Assembly (NCBI RefSeq): GCF_051955275.1
Contig: NZ_JBQCGW010000320.1
Location: 1 to 34,056, forward strand
Direction of reading: 5' to 3'
Source of the DNA: Pseudobacter sp051955275
GTDB lineage: Bacteria; Bacteroidota; Bacteroidia; Chitinophagales; Chitinophagaceae
DNA length: 34,056 bases
In this document: positions 25,647 through 33,779 of the stretch, piece after piece
Layout of the letters: each line of letters opens with the position of its first letter
Numbering within the stretch: the stretch's first letter is position 1
Made by a program: the position numbers and the translations under genes
Notes under the pieces: generated by a model
The model's input: only the letters and a program-made list of their open reading frames with translations
The model's database searches: none
What the model was told of the DNA's origin: nothing

Positions 25647-28176
25647 GATCGCCGGTATTTGGATTGAGGTAATATTTGTGTTTATGGTTCACTACGGTTA
25701 CGGAAGGGTGCAGCCTGAAGGCAAAGGCCCTGTCCGGAAGATTGCCGGGCAATTTGATAACAAGATAATTGATCCCTTTTATTAATGGAACCTGAGTTTG
25801 AAAGCCGGAACCAGGCAACATAGTGAGCTCTTTTGCGGCTGGCTGCAATGGCAGAAACTGACCATTGCAATAAAGCTCTATCCCTGCGGTACCATGTAAG
25901 AATGCCTGTAAATTCCTGATACTGTCTGATTGAATGGTGGCATAGGCGTACATCCATTGTGATGCATCCATTTCATTCAGATAAGTGATACCTCCGTTGA
26001 GCGATGCAAATTTCTTCCAGCGGAAACTTTTACTATCCAGATCAAACTGGTCGCCGGGTTTAGGATAGCCGCCGGTGGCTGCGGGAAAATACAGGAATGA
26101 TGGCGGCTTGCCGCTGCTGTTGAAAGGACCGCAAAGCAACCAGTTCTGAAAAAAGAACTGATTGGTTTCAAAGACCTGTAACCGGGAAAACAGCGTATCG
26201 GGTATTGCCGCTTTCCGGGAAGTCAATGAAAGCAGCAGATCATGCTGATTCTGCAGGTACCGGATGGCAGTTATCTTTTCATCAAAAGATTTGAGGGCAT
26301 TGTTCAGCCAGTAGTTTTGATTTTCCGCCAGCCAGGCATTCCGGAACATCAACTTACCGGTAGCCAAACCTTCCGACATCAGAAATAGCCAGTCACCGAA
26401 TGCAAGTTGTTTCAACATGCTGTTGCGTTTATTCGCCGGTTGTTTACTGATATAAGTGATGCCATCCTGAAATCCTGGCATTCCACGTCTGAGGTTGATC
26501 ATCAGGCGGTACTGTGATATGCTCAAGCGCAGTGCGGCATAATCGTTTTTCCATTTCCCCGTATAACCAGGCAAGATGGATTCTGCCTGGTCCAGGACAG
26601 CAGCCGCATTATCCAATCCGGCATTACTGAGTAACAGCTTTCGTTCTTTTTCAGGAAGTACTACCTGATTCCAGAACTGATCTGTCATATTCCAGGTTGC
26701 AGGAAGTTTCCGCAATTGTAAAAAAGTATGCAATGCTTTTGTGTAGCAGGCAGCAGAATCATTATAAGCTACCTGGCAATATCGTTTGTCAAAAACAGTA
26801 AGATTATCAACCGGTGTATTCCAGCTGGCTTCCGCGGCACGGTACACACCGTACCAGTCAGCAGCGAAGACAGCTGCACCACCATCATCCCATACCGTGG
26901 TGAATACCCCCAATGCACTGGCATCACGTCCTGCCTTCGCAAACCCGGCAATATTCTTTACAGCCATTTCATGATCCGGAAAGAGACGGTTTGAATTGAG
27001 CACGCCCGGGCAAACCATAAATGACAATCCTCTTTTTTTGAATGGCAGGATCCATTTATCGAAACTCGCCGGTATGCCATATTCCCAGGTCAGCCATACA
27101 ATATCTACAGGCAGCTGATCTAAAATTTCTTCATGCTGAATGGCGATATCCCCCCAGACCATCAATTGCTTATTATGCTTTCGAACGATACTGTTGAGGA
27201 AACTGATATGTTTTGCGTAATAGGTGGCAATGCCCAGGCTGTCGACCCCTTTTTTACTGCTGCCTTTACCTAGATCAAAGGTTTCATCGCAATTAACATT
27301 GAACCAGGGAGCGGAGAAGGCCTCACACATTTCACCGATCACATCCGTCAGGAACTGTTTTGCTTTGGGATTATCGGGATCGATGAGATTAGGAGTAGCC
27401 TGCATGTCTTTATAATCCGGCAGCGCCAGGATCTTCTCAAAGTGACCGAATGACTGGAAACTGCCGATCAGCTGCATATGATACTTTGCAGCGTAGGTGG
27501 AAAGTTCTTTGATATCTGCGATGCTTAAATGTCCATCTGCAGGCGCAATACCGGGATGCGCCTGGGTTTTGATCACATGCTCGATGTAGAAGCTCAGGTA
27601 GTTGATCTTAATTTCAGCAAGCCGGCGGATCTGTTCTTTGATAGTGGACACGGTGGGAATGGGACCACGACTGATATCATCAAATACCACCCGGTGCGCA
27701 AACGCAGGCTGGTCGGCAATCAGAACGGGCTGAGCAAATCCTGAGCGTGTGAGCTGCCGGAGGGTTTGCAAACCATAAAACAGGCCTGCTTCAGTAAGTG
27801 CAGCAATAAAACGTGTATCCTGCTGCATCAACAGGCAGTATCCTTCTTTGCCAGGATTAGTTTGTTGAGCTTTGAAATATTTTGCTACCAGTGCATCTTC
27901 TTCAGCATTCTTTCCAAGAAGAATGAGCCTGCAGTTGGCAGGTTTTTGCAAAGGCTGCGCGAATTCAGTGCTGAATTCCTTCCAGAACAACAGCAGTCGT
28001 CCCAGTATTGAGTCTCCTGCACTGCTGCTGCTGAAAAGAAGATCTGAAGGGTAATTCAGGCGTTCAGCTGTAGTGGAATAAAAAACGGGCAGCGGCAATA
28101 CGGGGATCTGCGCCTTGCACAGGTTATACCCATGCATCAGCAGCAAAAACACCCATATTTTCATCAGCCTGTTCAA
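25633..28176 (-). CDS. Glycoside hydrolase family 20-like beta-N-acetylhexosaminidase
   Basis: An 847-residue exported protein with a signal peptide to about residue 22 (ends YNLCKAQ). It has an N-terminal GH20b-like domain (about 25-155), a GH20 TIM barrel (about 160-480) opening with VVFDDISRGPIPTVSTIKEQI, and the catalytic Asp-Glu pair D297-E298 in FNVNCDETFDLGKG. VWGDIA and LTWEYG strands follow, and an uncharacterised C-terminal part (480-847) includes a probable beta-sandwich. GH20 enzymes remove terminal GlcNAc/GalNAc, with the substrate's acetamido group as nucleophile and the Asp-Glu pair in catalysis. The DETFDLG variant differs from the classical HxGGDE, so the linkage is open. It is second in the operon, five bases after the GH28-like gene. 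Confidence 0.82.
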   Translation of the reverse strand: MNRLMKIWVFLLLMHGYNLCKAQIPVLPLPVFYSTTAERLNYPSDLLFSSSSAGDSILGRLLLFWKEFSTEFAQPLQKPANCRLILLGKNAEEDALVAKYFKAQQTNPGKEGYCLLMQQDTRFIAALTEAGLFYGLQTLRQLTRSGFAQPVLIADQPAFAHRVVFDDISRGPIPTVSTIKEQIRRLAEIKINYLSFYIEHVIKTQAHPGIAPADGHLSIADIKELSTYAAKYHMQLIGSFQSFGHFEKILALPDYKDMQATPNLIDPDNPKAKQFLTDVIGEMCEAFSAPWFNVNCDETFDLGKGSSKKGVDSLGIATYYAKHISFLNSIVRKHNKQLMVWGDIAIQHEEILDQLPVDIVWLTWEYGIPASFDKWILPFKKRGLSFMVCPGVLNSNRLFPDHEMAVKNIAGFAKAGRDASALGVFTTVWDDGGAAVFAADWYGVYRAAEASWNTPVDNLTVFDKRYCQVAYNDSAACYTKALHTFLQLRKLPATWNMTDQFWNQVVLPEKERKLLLSNAGLDNAAAVLDQAESILPGYTGKWKNDYAALRLSISQYRLMINLRRGMPGFQDGITYISKQPANKRNSMLKQLAFGDWLFLMSEGLATGKLMFRNAWLAENQNYWLNNALKSFDEKITAIRYLQNQHDLLLSLTSRKAAIPDTLFSRLQVFETNQFFFQNWLLCGPFNSSGKPPSFLYFPAATGGYPKPGDQFDLDSKSFRWKKFASLNGGITYLNEMDASQWMYAYATIQSDSIRNLQAFLHGTAGIELYCNGQFLPLQPAAKELTMLPGSGFQTQVPLIKGINYLVIKLPGNLPDRAFAFRLHPSVTVVNHKHKYYLNPNTGDHEAE

Positions 28177-28181
28177 TGTGA

Positions 28182-29702
28182 TTATTTTCGGTTACTAATA
28201 TACGTTATCCTTACAGCATCCTTCCCCGCCCGGTAAAAATCATTGGATGGGATAGCGGTTCTACTGTTGTTCAGCACACCGTCTTTCGAGTTATTGATAA
28301 TTATCAGCGGCACGCCGCTTGCTTTCGGCGCAGAAAGGCCATCGATGCGGAAATCTTCTACATCATCGAGCAGAAGCGCAGGACGCTGCTCTGGCTGTTC
28401 AGTAACCAGGCTGAGTCCATCGATAGTAAGTCCGGCTACATGCCGCATATAAAACCCTGATGCCGGCAGCTTGCCAAACATGGTAGCTTCGGGGTAATCT
28501 TTTTCCTTTTCTTCGGGGATGCGACCGGCATCTGATGCTGCCCCTCCGCCTTTCATCGAAATACTGATATTGCTCAGCCTGATACCGTTTGGTTTTGCAC
28601 CGGGAATGCCTACGATTGAGCAGCCCGTCTCCCCTGCCCCGGTGGCCTGAATATTGGAGAGATGCACATCCTGTACAATGCCGACAGAGGGCTCGATGGC
28701 GGCGGCGATATGTTTCCTTGCCCTGTTGCCCAGGCGGATGAAGAGTGGCACTTCTGCCCCTTCGATCACAATATTATTGATGCTTACCTGCTGCATGCGG
28801 CCGCCATCCACTATTTCAAGTGAGATGCCGCTGATACCTGCAGGCTTTCCGTAGATGGTGGTCAGCTGCCGCGAAGGTTTGATCACGCAGTTGCTGATGG
28901 TGATATTACGGAAGCCGCCGGTGGATTCAGTTCCGAATTTAAGTGCGTTACAATGACTGCTGAGAATGCAGTTGGTAATGGTCACAAATTCAGTTGGCAA
29001 TGGCGATGTGCTTTTAAGCGTGATGCCATCATCATCGGAGTCGCCGGTGATATTACTGATGGTAACGTAGCGGCAACCATCGATATCCATCATATCGTTA
29101 TTGCGGTTGGAATGGTTCCAGATATTGAGGCCATCTATGCGGAGGTATTCGCAGCCCAGGTAATGCTGCATCCAGAACGCGGAGTTCCGGAGCTGCAATC
29201 CTGTTACACTGACGCGGCGGCAGTTTGCCATCCAGATCAGGTATGGGCGGTTCATGTAACGGTCTGGTTTTTTATCGGTGGTTACGGGGAATAAAGCTCC
29301 CTGTCCATCGATGATGCCTGCCCCTTCCAGGCTCACCTGTTCAGCATTGGCAGCAAAGAGCAGCGCCTGTTTTGCCCAGTCTTCCCCATAAAAAGGAATA
29401 CCGGCAGAAAGGTGCGGATACTTACGCAGATCAGTATGCGCTAATAAAACAGCGCCTGCTGAAACATGCAGTGTAACAAAACTTTTGAGAATAATGGTTC
29501 CACTGAGGAAACGGCCGGGAGGAATGATCACTTTACCGCCGTGTGCATGGCAGCTATCCACCGCCTGCTGTATGAAAGCTGTATTATCTGTTACCCCATC
29601 GCCTTTGGCGCCAAAGCGGGCGATATTCCAGTCCTGCGCATAGTTTGCAGAGCTGGTCAGCAGAAAAGCTGTTAATAATGTGTAGATCCTGATCAATGGC
29701 AT
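28182..29702 (-). CDS. GH28-like right-handed beta-helix glycosidase (polygalacturonase family, noncanonical)
   Basis: A 506-residue exported protein with a signal peptide (about 1-22) and an N-terminal pectate-lyase-type cap (ARFGAKGDGVTDNTAFIQQA). The beta-helix follows, with GH28-type motifs NNDMMDIDG (201-209, the NTD site) and DSDDDGITLKS (221-231, the DD site). The third canonical motif GHG is replaced by SHC (249-251, within LSSHCNALKFG), and no clear RxK site is seen. It therefore belongs to a GH28-related group whose activity may not be pectin hydrolysis. First structural gene of the operon below the LacI regulator, with GH20-like, six-hairpin and TonB receptor genes downstream. Confidence 0.8.
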   Translation of the reverse strand: MPLIRIYTLLTAFLLTSSANYAQDWNIARFGAKGDGVTDNTAFIQQAVDSCHAHGGKVIIPPGRFLSGTIILKSFVTLHVSAGAVLLAHTDLRKYPHLSAGIPFYGEDWAKQALLFAANAEQVSLEGAGIIDGQGALFPVTTDKKPDRYMNRPYLIWMANCRRVSVTGLQLRNSAFWMQHYLGCEYLRIDGLNIWNHSNRNNDMMDIDGCRYVTISNITGDSDDDGITLKSTSPLPTEFVTITNCILSSHCNALKFGTESTGGFRNITISNCVIKPSRQLTTIYGKPAGISGISLEIVDGGRMQQVSINNIVIEGAEVPLFIRLGNRARKHIAAAIEPSVGIVQDVHLSNIQATGAGETGCSIVGIPGAKPNGIRLSNISISMKGGGAASDAGRIPEEKEKDYPEATMFGKLPASGFYMRHVAGLTIDGLSLVTEQPEQRPALLLDDVEDFRIDGLSAPKASGVPLIIINNSKDGVLNNSRTAIPSNDFYRAGKDAVRITYISNRK

Positions 29703-30048
29703 CGCTACAGGTTAGAGCATGTTAGAAAAAGATCAGGAGGCTGCCTAGTCTCAGCCCCCGATCATCGAAACCTGGGAAAAATAAATTTATAGAATCCGGT
29801 ACTTACAAATTCTTACCGCGTGATGGAACACTGGCGGATCTGATGGAAAGAAGAAAAAATCCAGTTAACCAGGGTGTTCAAACGGCTCGTGCAGGTTGCG
29901 GGTTAAGCTGCTGTACTTCTGTAAAACCAAGCCTTGACCAATGAGAGTACAGATTACCTGAGTTCTTGTTACCGGGTCTTGCCATATGAACGGGTTGCTA
30001 CCGTTTGAACAACCTGATTATAATATCATAAAATCAACAGAACTATTA

Positions 30049-30064
30049 TCGTGTACGTACCCGA
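30049..30064. promoter_or_regulatory. LacI-type operator, site 1
   Basis: TCGTGTACGTACCCGA is a 16-base near-palindrome (7 of 8 pairs) with the central CG typical of LacI-family operators. Site 2 carries its reverse complement with one mismatch. Found only here in the window, between the LacI-family gene and the glycosidase operon. Confidence 0.6.
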
Positions 30065-30127
30065 TACGCTATCTAAAAAAAGCCCTCAACCAGTTTTCCT
30101 TATTTCGGGCGATGCTCTTTACTATTT

Positions 30128-30143
30128 CCGGGTACGTACACGA
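30128..30143. promoter_or_regulatory. LacI-type operator, site 2
   Basis: CCGGGTACGTACACGA. Fifteen of its bases (30129-30143) are the exact reverse complement of 30049-30063, and the two site centres are 79-80 bases apart. A pair of sites at this distance would suit a tetramer or two cooperating dimers. Confidence 0.6.
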
Positions 30144-30206
30144 ACATAAGACTTTTTCGGAAATCCTGCAACTACGGGCAAGTATTTTTTTGAGAGATAA
30201 GTAGAA

Positions 30207-31280
30207 CTAATTACGGTAAAAGCGGTAATTCTCTTTGGTAATGATATCGATAGGCATGAGCAGGGTCTTTTCCGGCTCCGTATTGTAAACGAGTTTATTG
30301 AACAGGCTCATGAGTCCTTTGTACCCTTGCTCCTGCGGCTTTTCGCAGATAAGGAAATGGATCATTCCTTTTTCCAGGAAACTGATATTCTCTTTCAGGA
30401 AATCATACCCTATCAGGATCACATTGCTGATCTTTTTCTGCTCCATCCATTTTGCTACCAGCGACACGCGTGAGTTGGTAACGTAGATGGCAGCTGGTTT
30501 TACTTCCTGCTGAAAAGCCTTTGTGAGTTTCTGGCTCACGGAAGCATAATCTGTTTGTGTGGTATTGAGTGCAATGATCTCTCTTTTTTTGTCGTGCTCC
30601 CTGAAGAAGGCCCTGAAACCTTCATCCTTACGCAGGATGGCATGGTTTCCCGTGATCTCTCTTGCAATGTTCACCAGCAGGACCGGTTCACCGGCATTGG
30701 TGCAGAAGTTCAGCAGTTGGGCAGCCAGATAACCGGAGTGAAAGAGTTCAGGCCCGATATAATACTGCCTGTCTGTATCCGGAATATCTGCGTTAATAAG
30801 GATATAAGGCACCTGTTCTTTTTCGCAGTAGCGGATCAGCCGCACACTTTCTTCACTGAATGTAGGTGTGAACAGGAGGCCATCCGGTTTGCTTTGTTCG
30901 ATCTTTTTCACCTGTCTGGTGAAGGATAGCTGGTCGTTCTGATCGAAGAGGAATCTTTCCACATGCACATTATACTGGCGGATCTCGCTTTCAGCCTGGC
31001 TTACTCCGTCCAGCGGAGCCTGCCAGAATTCCGTTTCTTCGGATATAGCGGGCAGCAGTACGGCGAGCCGCAGGGTACCTCGCGATGCCAGGGCAAGCCG
31101 TTGCGCCAGCACATTTGGCTGGTAGTTCAGTTCGCGGATAATTGCGTTGATCTTCTCTTTGGTTTTCTCCGAAACGCCAGGCCTGTTGTGGATTACACGG
31201 TCTACCGTTGCAATGGAGACCTTCGCCCTCCGGGCAATTTCCTTGACGCCTGCGCCCGCTTTGTCCTTTTCTTTTTTCAT
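30207..31280 (-). CDS. LacI-family transcriptional regulator with periplasmic-binding-type effector domain
   Basis: A 357-residue regulator. The N-terminal helix-turn-helix and hinge (about 11-65) read VKEIARRAKVSIATVDRVIH...NYQPNVLAQRLA, and the sugar-binding effector domain spans about 70-340. The TVDRVIHNRPGVSEKT helix is the LacI recognition helix type seen in regulators related to sugar-binding proteins of the xylose/ribose type. It lies upstream of, and on the same strand as, the six-gene carbohydrate operon; two operator-like palindromes lie directly after its stop codon. It probably represses the operon until a breakdown product binds (inference). It may also be partly co-transcribed with the operon. 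Confidence 0.88.
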   Translation of the reverse strand: MKKEKDKAGAGVKEIARRAKVSIATVDRVIHNRPGVSEKTKEKINAIIRELNYQPNVLAQRLALASRGTLRLAVLLPAISEETEFWQAPLDGVSQAESEIRQYNVHVERFLFDQNDQLSFTRQVKKIEQSKPDGLLFTPTFSEESVRLIRYCEKEQVPYILINADIPDTDRQYYIGPELFHSGYLAAQLLNFCTNAGEPVLLVNIAREITGNHAILRKDEGFRAFFREHDKKREIIALNTTQTDYASVSQKLTKAFQQEVKPAAIYVTNSRVSLVAKWMEQKKISNVILIGYDFLKENISFLEKGMIHFLICEKPQEQGYKGLMSLFNKLVYNTEPEKTLLMPIDIITKENYRFYRN

Positions 31281-31383
31281 ACCTGTTCACAACAATAGAA
31301 AATATTATCCAGATTCCCATGCCTGTATAGGATTTGCCGATGATGAATTTTCGTTATTTTCAGCAAGACAATCAAACCAGCCT

Positions 31384-32118
31384 ATGGAGCGCAAACTCAC
31401 CGCCTGGCATAGCCCGGCACTGAACAAGAACATGCCTGTGGCCATTTATGGCTACTATGGCTTTGCCCTGCTGCTGATACCTACAGCAGCTGCGGATTAC
31501 CTGGAGTATGAACGGTTTCAACTGATCGACTCCCTGCGGCCACAGATAGAATCGGGCCTGATGAAGGTATTTTCGATCGACAGCATCAACAATGAGAGCT
31601 GGATGAACCAGCATGTTGAGCCAAGGCAAAGAGCGGTCCGTCATCAGCAATGGAACCAGTATGTGTTTGAAGAAGTGATTCCATTCATCCGTCAGCAAAC
31701 CAGTGCAGACACGCCGATCATCGCCTGTGGAGCCAGTTTCGGGGCATTGCACAGCGCCAATCTTTTCTTCAAGAGGCCTGATCTCATCAACGGATGCATC
31801 GCCATGAGCGGAGTGTATGAACTCACGGAGTATACCAGGGGGTATTTTGATGATGATGTATATTTCAACAGCCCTGTGCATTATCTTCCTAACCTCAATG
31901 ATCATGCGATCCTGGAGCAGATCAGGAAGAGCAGGCATATTCATATACTTTCAGGGAGTGGTGCTTATGAAGCGCCCGATGCAGCGAGACAACTGGCGGG
32001 CATCCTGCAGAACAAATCAATACCGTATGATCTGAGTATCTGGGGACCTGAGTGGGCCCACGACTGGCCTACGTGGCGGGCCATGCTGCCGAACGACTTA
32101 CACTCCGTTCGCCTGTAA
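31384..32118 (+). CDS. Esterase-like alpha/beta-hydrolase (putative esterase D/PHB-depolymerase-like)
   Basis: A 244-residue cytosolic protein, no signal peptide. It has an alpha/beta-hydrolase pattern with the nucleophile elbow GASFG (a G-x-S-x-G motif, in IIACGASFGALHSANLFFKRP), a strand IHILSGSGAYE that may carry the acid, and H-DW in EWAHDWPTWRAML, where the His is the likely third catalytic residue. It fits the 'putative esterase' family. Substrate unknown. The ATG at 31384 is chosen because the longer frame overlaps the divergent LacI gene. Its 3' end overlaps the convergent aat gene by 21 bases. Confidence 0.78.
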   Translation: MERKLTAWHSPALNKNMPVAIYGYYGFALLLIPTAAADYLEYERFQLIDSLRPQIESGLMKVFSIDSINNESWMNQHVEPRQRAVRHQQWNQYVFEEVIPFIRQQTSADTPIIACGASFGALHSANLFFKRPDLINGCIAMSGVYELTEYTRGYFDDDVYFNSPVHYLPNLNDHAILEQIRKSRHIHILSGSGAYEAPDAARQLAGILQNKSIPYDLSIWGPEWAHDWPTWRAMLPNDLHSVRL

Positions 32119-32745
32119 CAGCTGAATGAATTCTGTGCGGGGGATCATACGTGCACCCAGGCTTTCGAGGTGTGCGGTATATACCTGGCAATCGATCAGC
32201 TGCACGCCTTCTGTGATCAATTGTTGGGCGTAGCTGATAAAAGCAAACTTGCTGGCATTGCTCACTTTACTAAACATGCTTTCTCCGAAAAATACATTGC
32301 CCAATCTGATGCCGTAACATCCTCCTACCAGTTCTCCATTAAGCCAGGCTTCTGCGCTATGGGCCAATCCTTTATTATGTAATCGGGTATAAGCATCGAG
32401 CACATCGGCAGTGATCCAGGTACCGTCCTGCCCTTCCCTGCTGATCTGCTGGCAGTTGCTGATCACTTCACGGAAAGCCTTGTTGATGGTGAATGTAAAT
32501 GTCTGTTTTCTGAGCAGTTGCTGCATGCTCTTACTGATGCGCAACTCGGAGGGAAAGATCACGAAACGTGGATCGGGGCACCACCAAAGGATGTATTCGC
32601 CTTCATACCAGGGGAAGATGCCGCTCCGGTAGGCCAGTTCCAGCCGCTCGAGGGAGAGATCGCCGCCAACGGCCAGGAGCCCGTCCGGTTCAGCCATATG
32701 AACGGGCGGGAAAACCAGTTTTTCGTCCAGTGCGAATAAAGGCAT
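32098..32745 (-). CDS. aat: Leucyl/phenylalanyl-tRNA--protein transferase
   Basis: Transfers Leu or Phe from tRNA to proteins beginning with Lys or Arg, making primary N-degrons. The 215-residue protein has the opening VFPPVHMAEPDGLLAVGGDLS, the SGIFPWYEG motif and LWWCPDPRFVIFP, the substrate-binding box of the family. AWLNGELVGGCYGIRLGNVFFGESMFS and a C-terminal half with the SKFAFISYAQ helix follow. Full length. It follows clpS by 15 bases in an operon, joining the tagging enzyme with the adaptor that recognises the resulting N-degron. Its end overlaps the convergent esterase-like gene. Confidence 0.93.
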   Translation of the reverse strand: MPLFALDEKLVFPPVHMAEPDGLLAVGGDLSLERLELAYRSGIFPWYEGEYILWWCPDPRFVIFPSELRISKSMQQLLRKQTFTFTINKAFREVISNCQQISREGQDGTWITADVLDAYTRLHNKGLAHSAEAWLNGELVGGCYGIRLGNVFFGESMFSKVSNASKFAFISYAQQLITEGVQLIDCQVYTAHLESLGARMIPRTEFIQLLQANGV

Positions 32746-32760
32746 GATTACCCTGAAGGA

Positions 32761-33060
32761 TTATGCTGCCACTACTTCAATGGTGGCTCCGATGCCTCTG
32801 TCTGTAATGGCATCGCATTGAGGTTTCAATTCATCGAATGTTCCGTTCTTCACGGCGTATTTGCCCTGAAAATGGATGATATAGGCGCACTGCTCGGCCT
32901 GCTCAGCAGAATGGCCGCATACCTCCATCAGGGTTTCGATGACATGTTCGAATGTATTCACTTCATCATTCCATACAATGAGGTTACAGGGCTCTTCAAC
33001 ACTGGTGAGCACATCCGTATCATCTTCCTGGTAAGGCCTTGTAGGTCCGTCAAATGCCAT
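32761..33060 (-). CDS. clpS: ATP-dependent Clp protease adaptor ClpS
   Basis: A 99-residue adaptor that binds N-degron residues (Leu, Phe, Tyr, Trp) and hands the substrate to ClpAP/ClpCP. A disordered N-terminus is followed by the ClpS core: CNLIVWNDEVNTFEHVIETLMEVCGHSAEQAEQCAYIIHFQGKYAV, with the conserved NDEVNTFEHVI and the substrate-pocket region, and a strand near the end. It starts the clpS-aat operon and has a strong Bacteroidota promoter just upstream. Confidence 0.92.
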   Translation of the reverse strand: MAFDGPTRPYQEDDTDVLTSVEEPCNLIVWNDEVNTFEHVIETLMEVCGHSAEQAEQCAYIIHFQGKYAVKNGTFDELKPQCDAITDRGIGATIEVVAA

Positions 33061-33080
33061 AAGTACGATTTATTGATACG

Positions 33081-33110
33081 CAAAGTTATATAAATATGGG
33101 AAGGGTGCAA
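33081..33110 (-). promoter_or_regulatory. Promoter of clpS-aat
   Basis: On the minus strand TTG (33108-33110), exactly 19 bases, then TAACTTTG (33081-33088). This matches the Bacteroidota consensus. It gives a leader of about 15 bases before the clpS start at 33060. Confidence 0.75.
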
Positions 33111-33205
33111 GCATCCCGGGTTAAGCGTTGAATATGCTTTTGGGCGTATGAGCCATTCAGAATGATGGGGTTGGAGAAAAAAAACTGTATTTTTCCTGAC
33201 AAAAA

Positions 33206-33236
33206 TTTGGCGGGAATATTCCAATCCCTATCTTTG
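33206..33236 (+). promoter_or_regulatory. Promoter of tRNA-Val
   Basis: TTTG (33206-33209), exactly 19 bases, then TATCTTTG (33229-33236): a full consensus Bacteroidota promoter. Transcription should start about 33242, giving a 5' leader of roughly 26 bases. Confidence 0.8.
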
Positions 33237-33267
33237 CACTCCCAAACGAACAAAGGGACACAAAAAA

Positions 33268-33342
33268 GGGAGTTTAGCTCAGCTGGTTCAGAGCATCTGC
33301 CTTACAAGCAGAGGGTCGGCGGTTCGAACCCGTCAACTCCCA
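33268..33342 (+). tRNA. tRNA-Val (anticodon UAC)
   Basis: The 75-base cloverleaf has a seven-pair acceptor stem GGGAGTT/AACTCCC, the D-arm sequence TTAGCTCAGCTGGTTCAGAGC, and an anticodon stem TCTGC/GCAGA with loop CTTACAA giving anticodon TAC. The T-arm is GGCGGTTCGAACCCGTC and the discriminator base is A. CCA is not encoded (CTCCA follows). It is preceded by a strong promoter and followed by a terminator. Confidence 0.96.
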
Positions 33343-33778
33343 CTCCACCGGAAGGAAGTACAAAATAAATTGTGCTTCCTTCTTTTTTTTGGCGGAAAGC
33401 CGCGTCCCGCGCGAAAAGCGCCTGAACGATCAAATTATCGGAATTGGTTCGAACTGCTCCTTCTTTAAAAGTGAATTTTTCCGGGAAGGTCGAACCAAGG
33501 AAATGATATTTCTCCTCTGGGCTTGCCAGCTCGAACATAGTATTCATCTGAGATAAAAAAATTAATCCGTTATCTAGTATGGCCTGATCATCCGGTCCCT
33601 TGTCCTCCAGATTGATCATTTGCCTATGCAGCCGGTCTATTTCCGGCCCAAGCCTTTCCTTTATGTTCCGATATTCGTTTGCATCCAGACTGCCATCCAG
33701 CATAAGAATTTGGGCGTTAGACAATCTTTTCTGCTGCACCTCCAATTCCGACTTTACTTTGTGTAGGTCAAGGAGTCA
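33302..33778 (-). pseudogene. C-terminal remnant of a serine site-specific recombinase
   Basis: About 158 codons are open on the minus strand, from an in-frame TGA at 33776-33778 to a TAA inside the tRNA anticodon loop. Residues such as ILMLDGSLDANEYRNIKERL, MNTMFELASPEEKYHFLGS and FPEKFTFKEGAVRTNSDNL match the C-terminal helical/coiled region of large serine recombinases of Bacteroidota; the catalytic N-terminal domain and zinc ribbon (about 350-400 residues) are absent. The last 30 codons are antisense of the tRNA terminator and the tRNA 3' half, so they are not native recombinase sequence, which suggests decay at the attachment site. It marks an integrated element that inserted next to tRNA-Val and was later mostly lost. 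The rest may lie beyond the right edge. Confidence 0.75.
33351..33390 (+). terminator. Rho-independent terminator of tRNA-Val
   Basis: Stem GAAGGAAGTACAA (33351-33363) and TTGTGCTTCCTTC (33370-33382), one G:T pair, loop AATAAA, followed by eight T (33383-33390). Nine bases downstream of the tRNA. Confidence 0.85.
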
Positions 33779-33779
33779 A

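Larger units (their letters stand above)
29703..30206. other. Non-coding control region between lacI-type regulator and GH28-like gene
   Basis: This 504-base stretch has no convincing gene. It holds the two operator-like palindromes at 30049 and 30128 near the regulator end, and an 11-base inverted repeat, TGTTCAAACGG (29875-29885) with CCGTTTGAACA (30001-30011). A smaller hairpin, AACGG/CCGTT, lies at 29989-30005. I do not see a clean minus-strand TAnnTTTG promoter. If transcription starts near the operators, the GH28-like mRNA would carry a leader of about 300 bases. Confidence 0.55.

Noticed and set aside
30049..30143. Miniature inverted-repeat element with 15-base ends
   Set aside because: No target-site duplication flanks it (ctatta on the left, acataa on the right), each arm is itself a palindrome, and it sits next to a LacI-family gene, so operators explain it better.
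29986..30204. Open frame of 72 codons between the LacI gene and the GH28-like gene
   Set aside because: It spans both operator-like palindromes, has no recognised domain, and its composition looks like translated AT-rich intergenic DNA.
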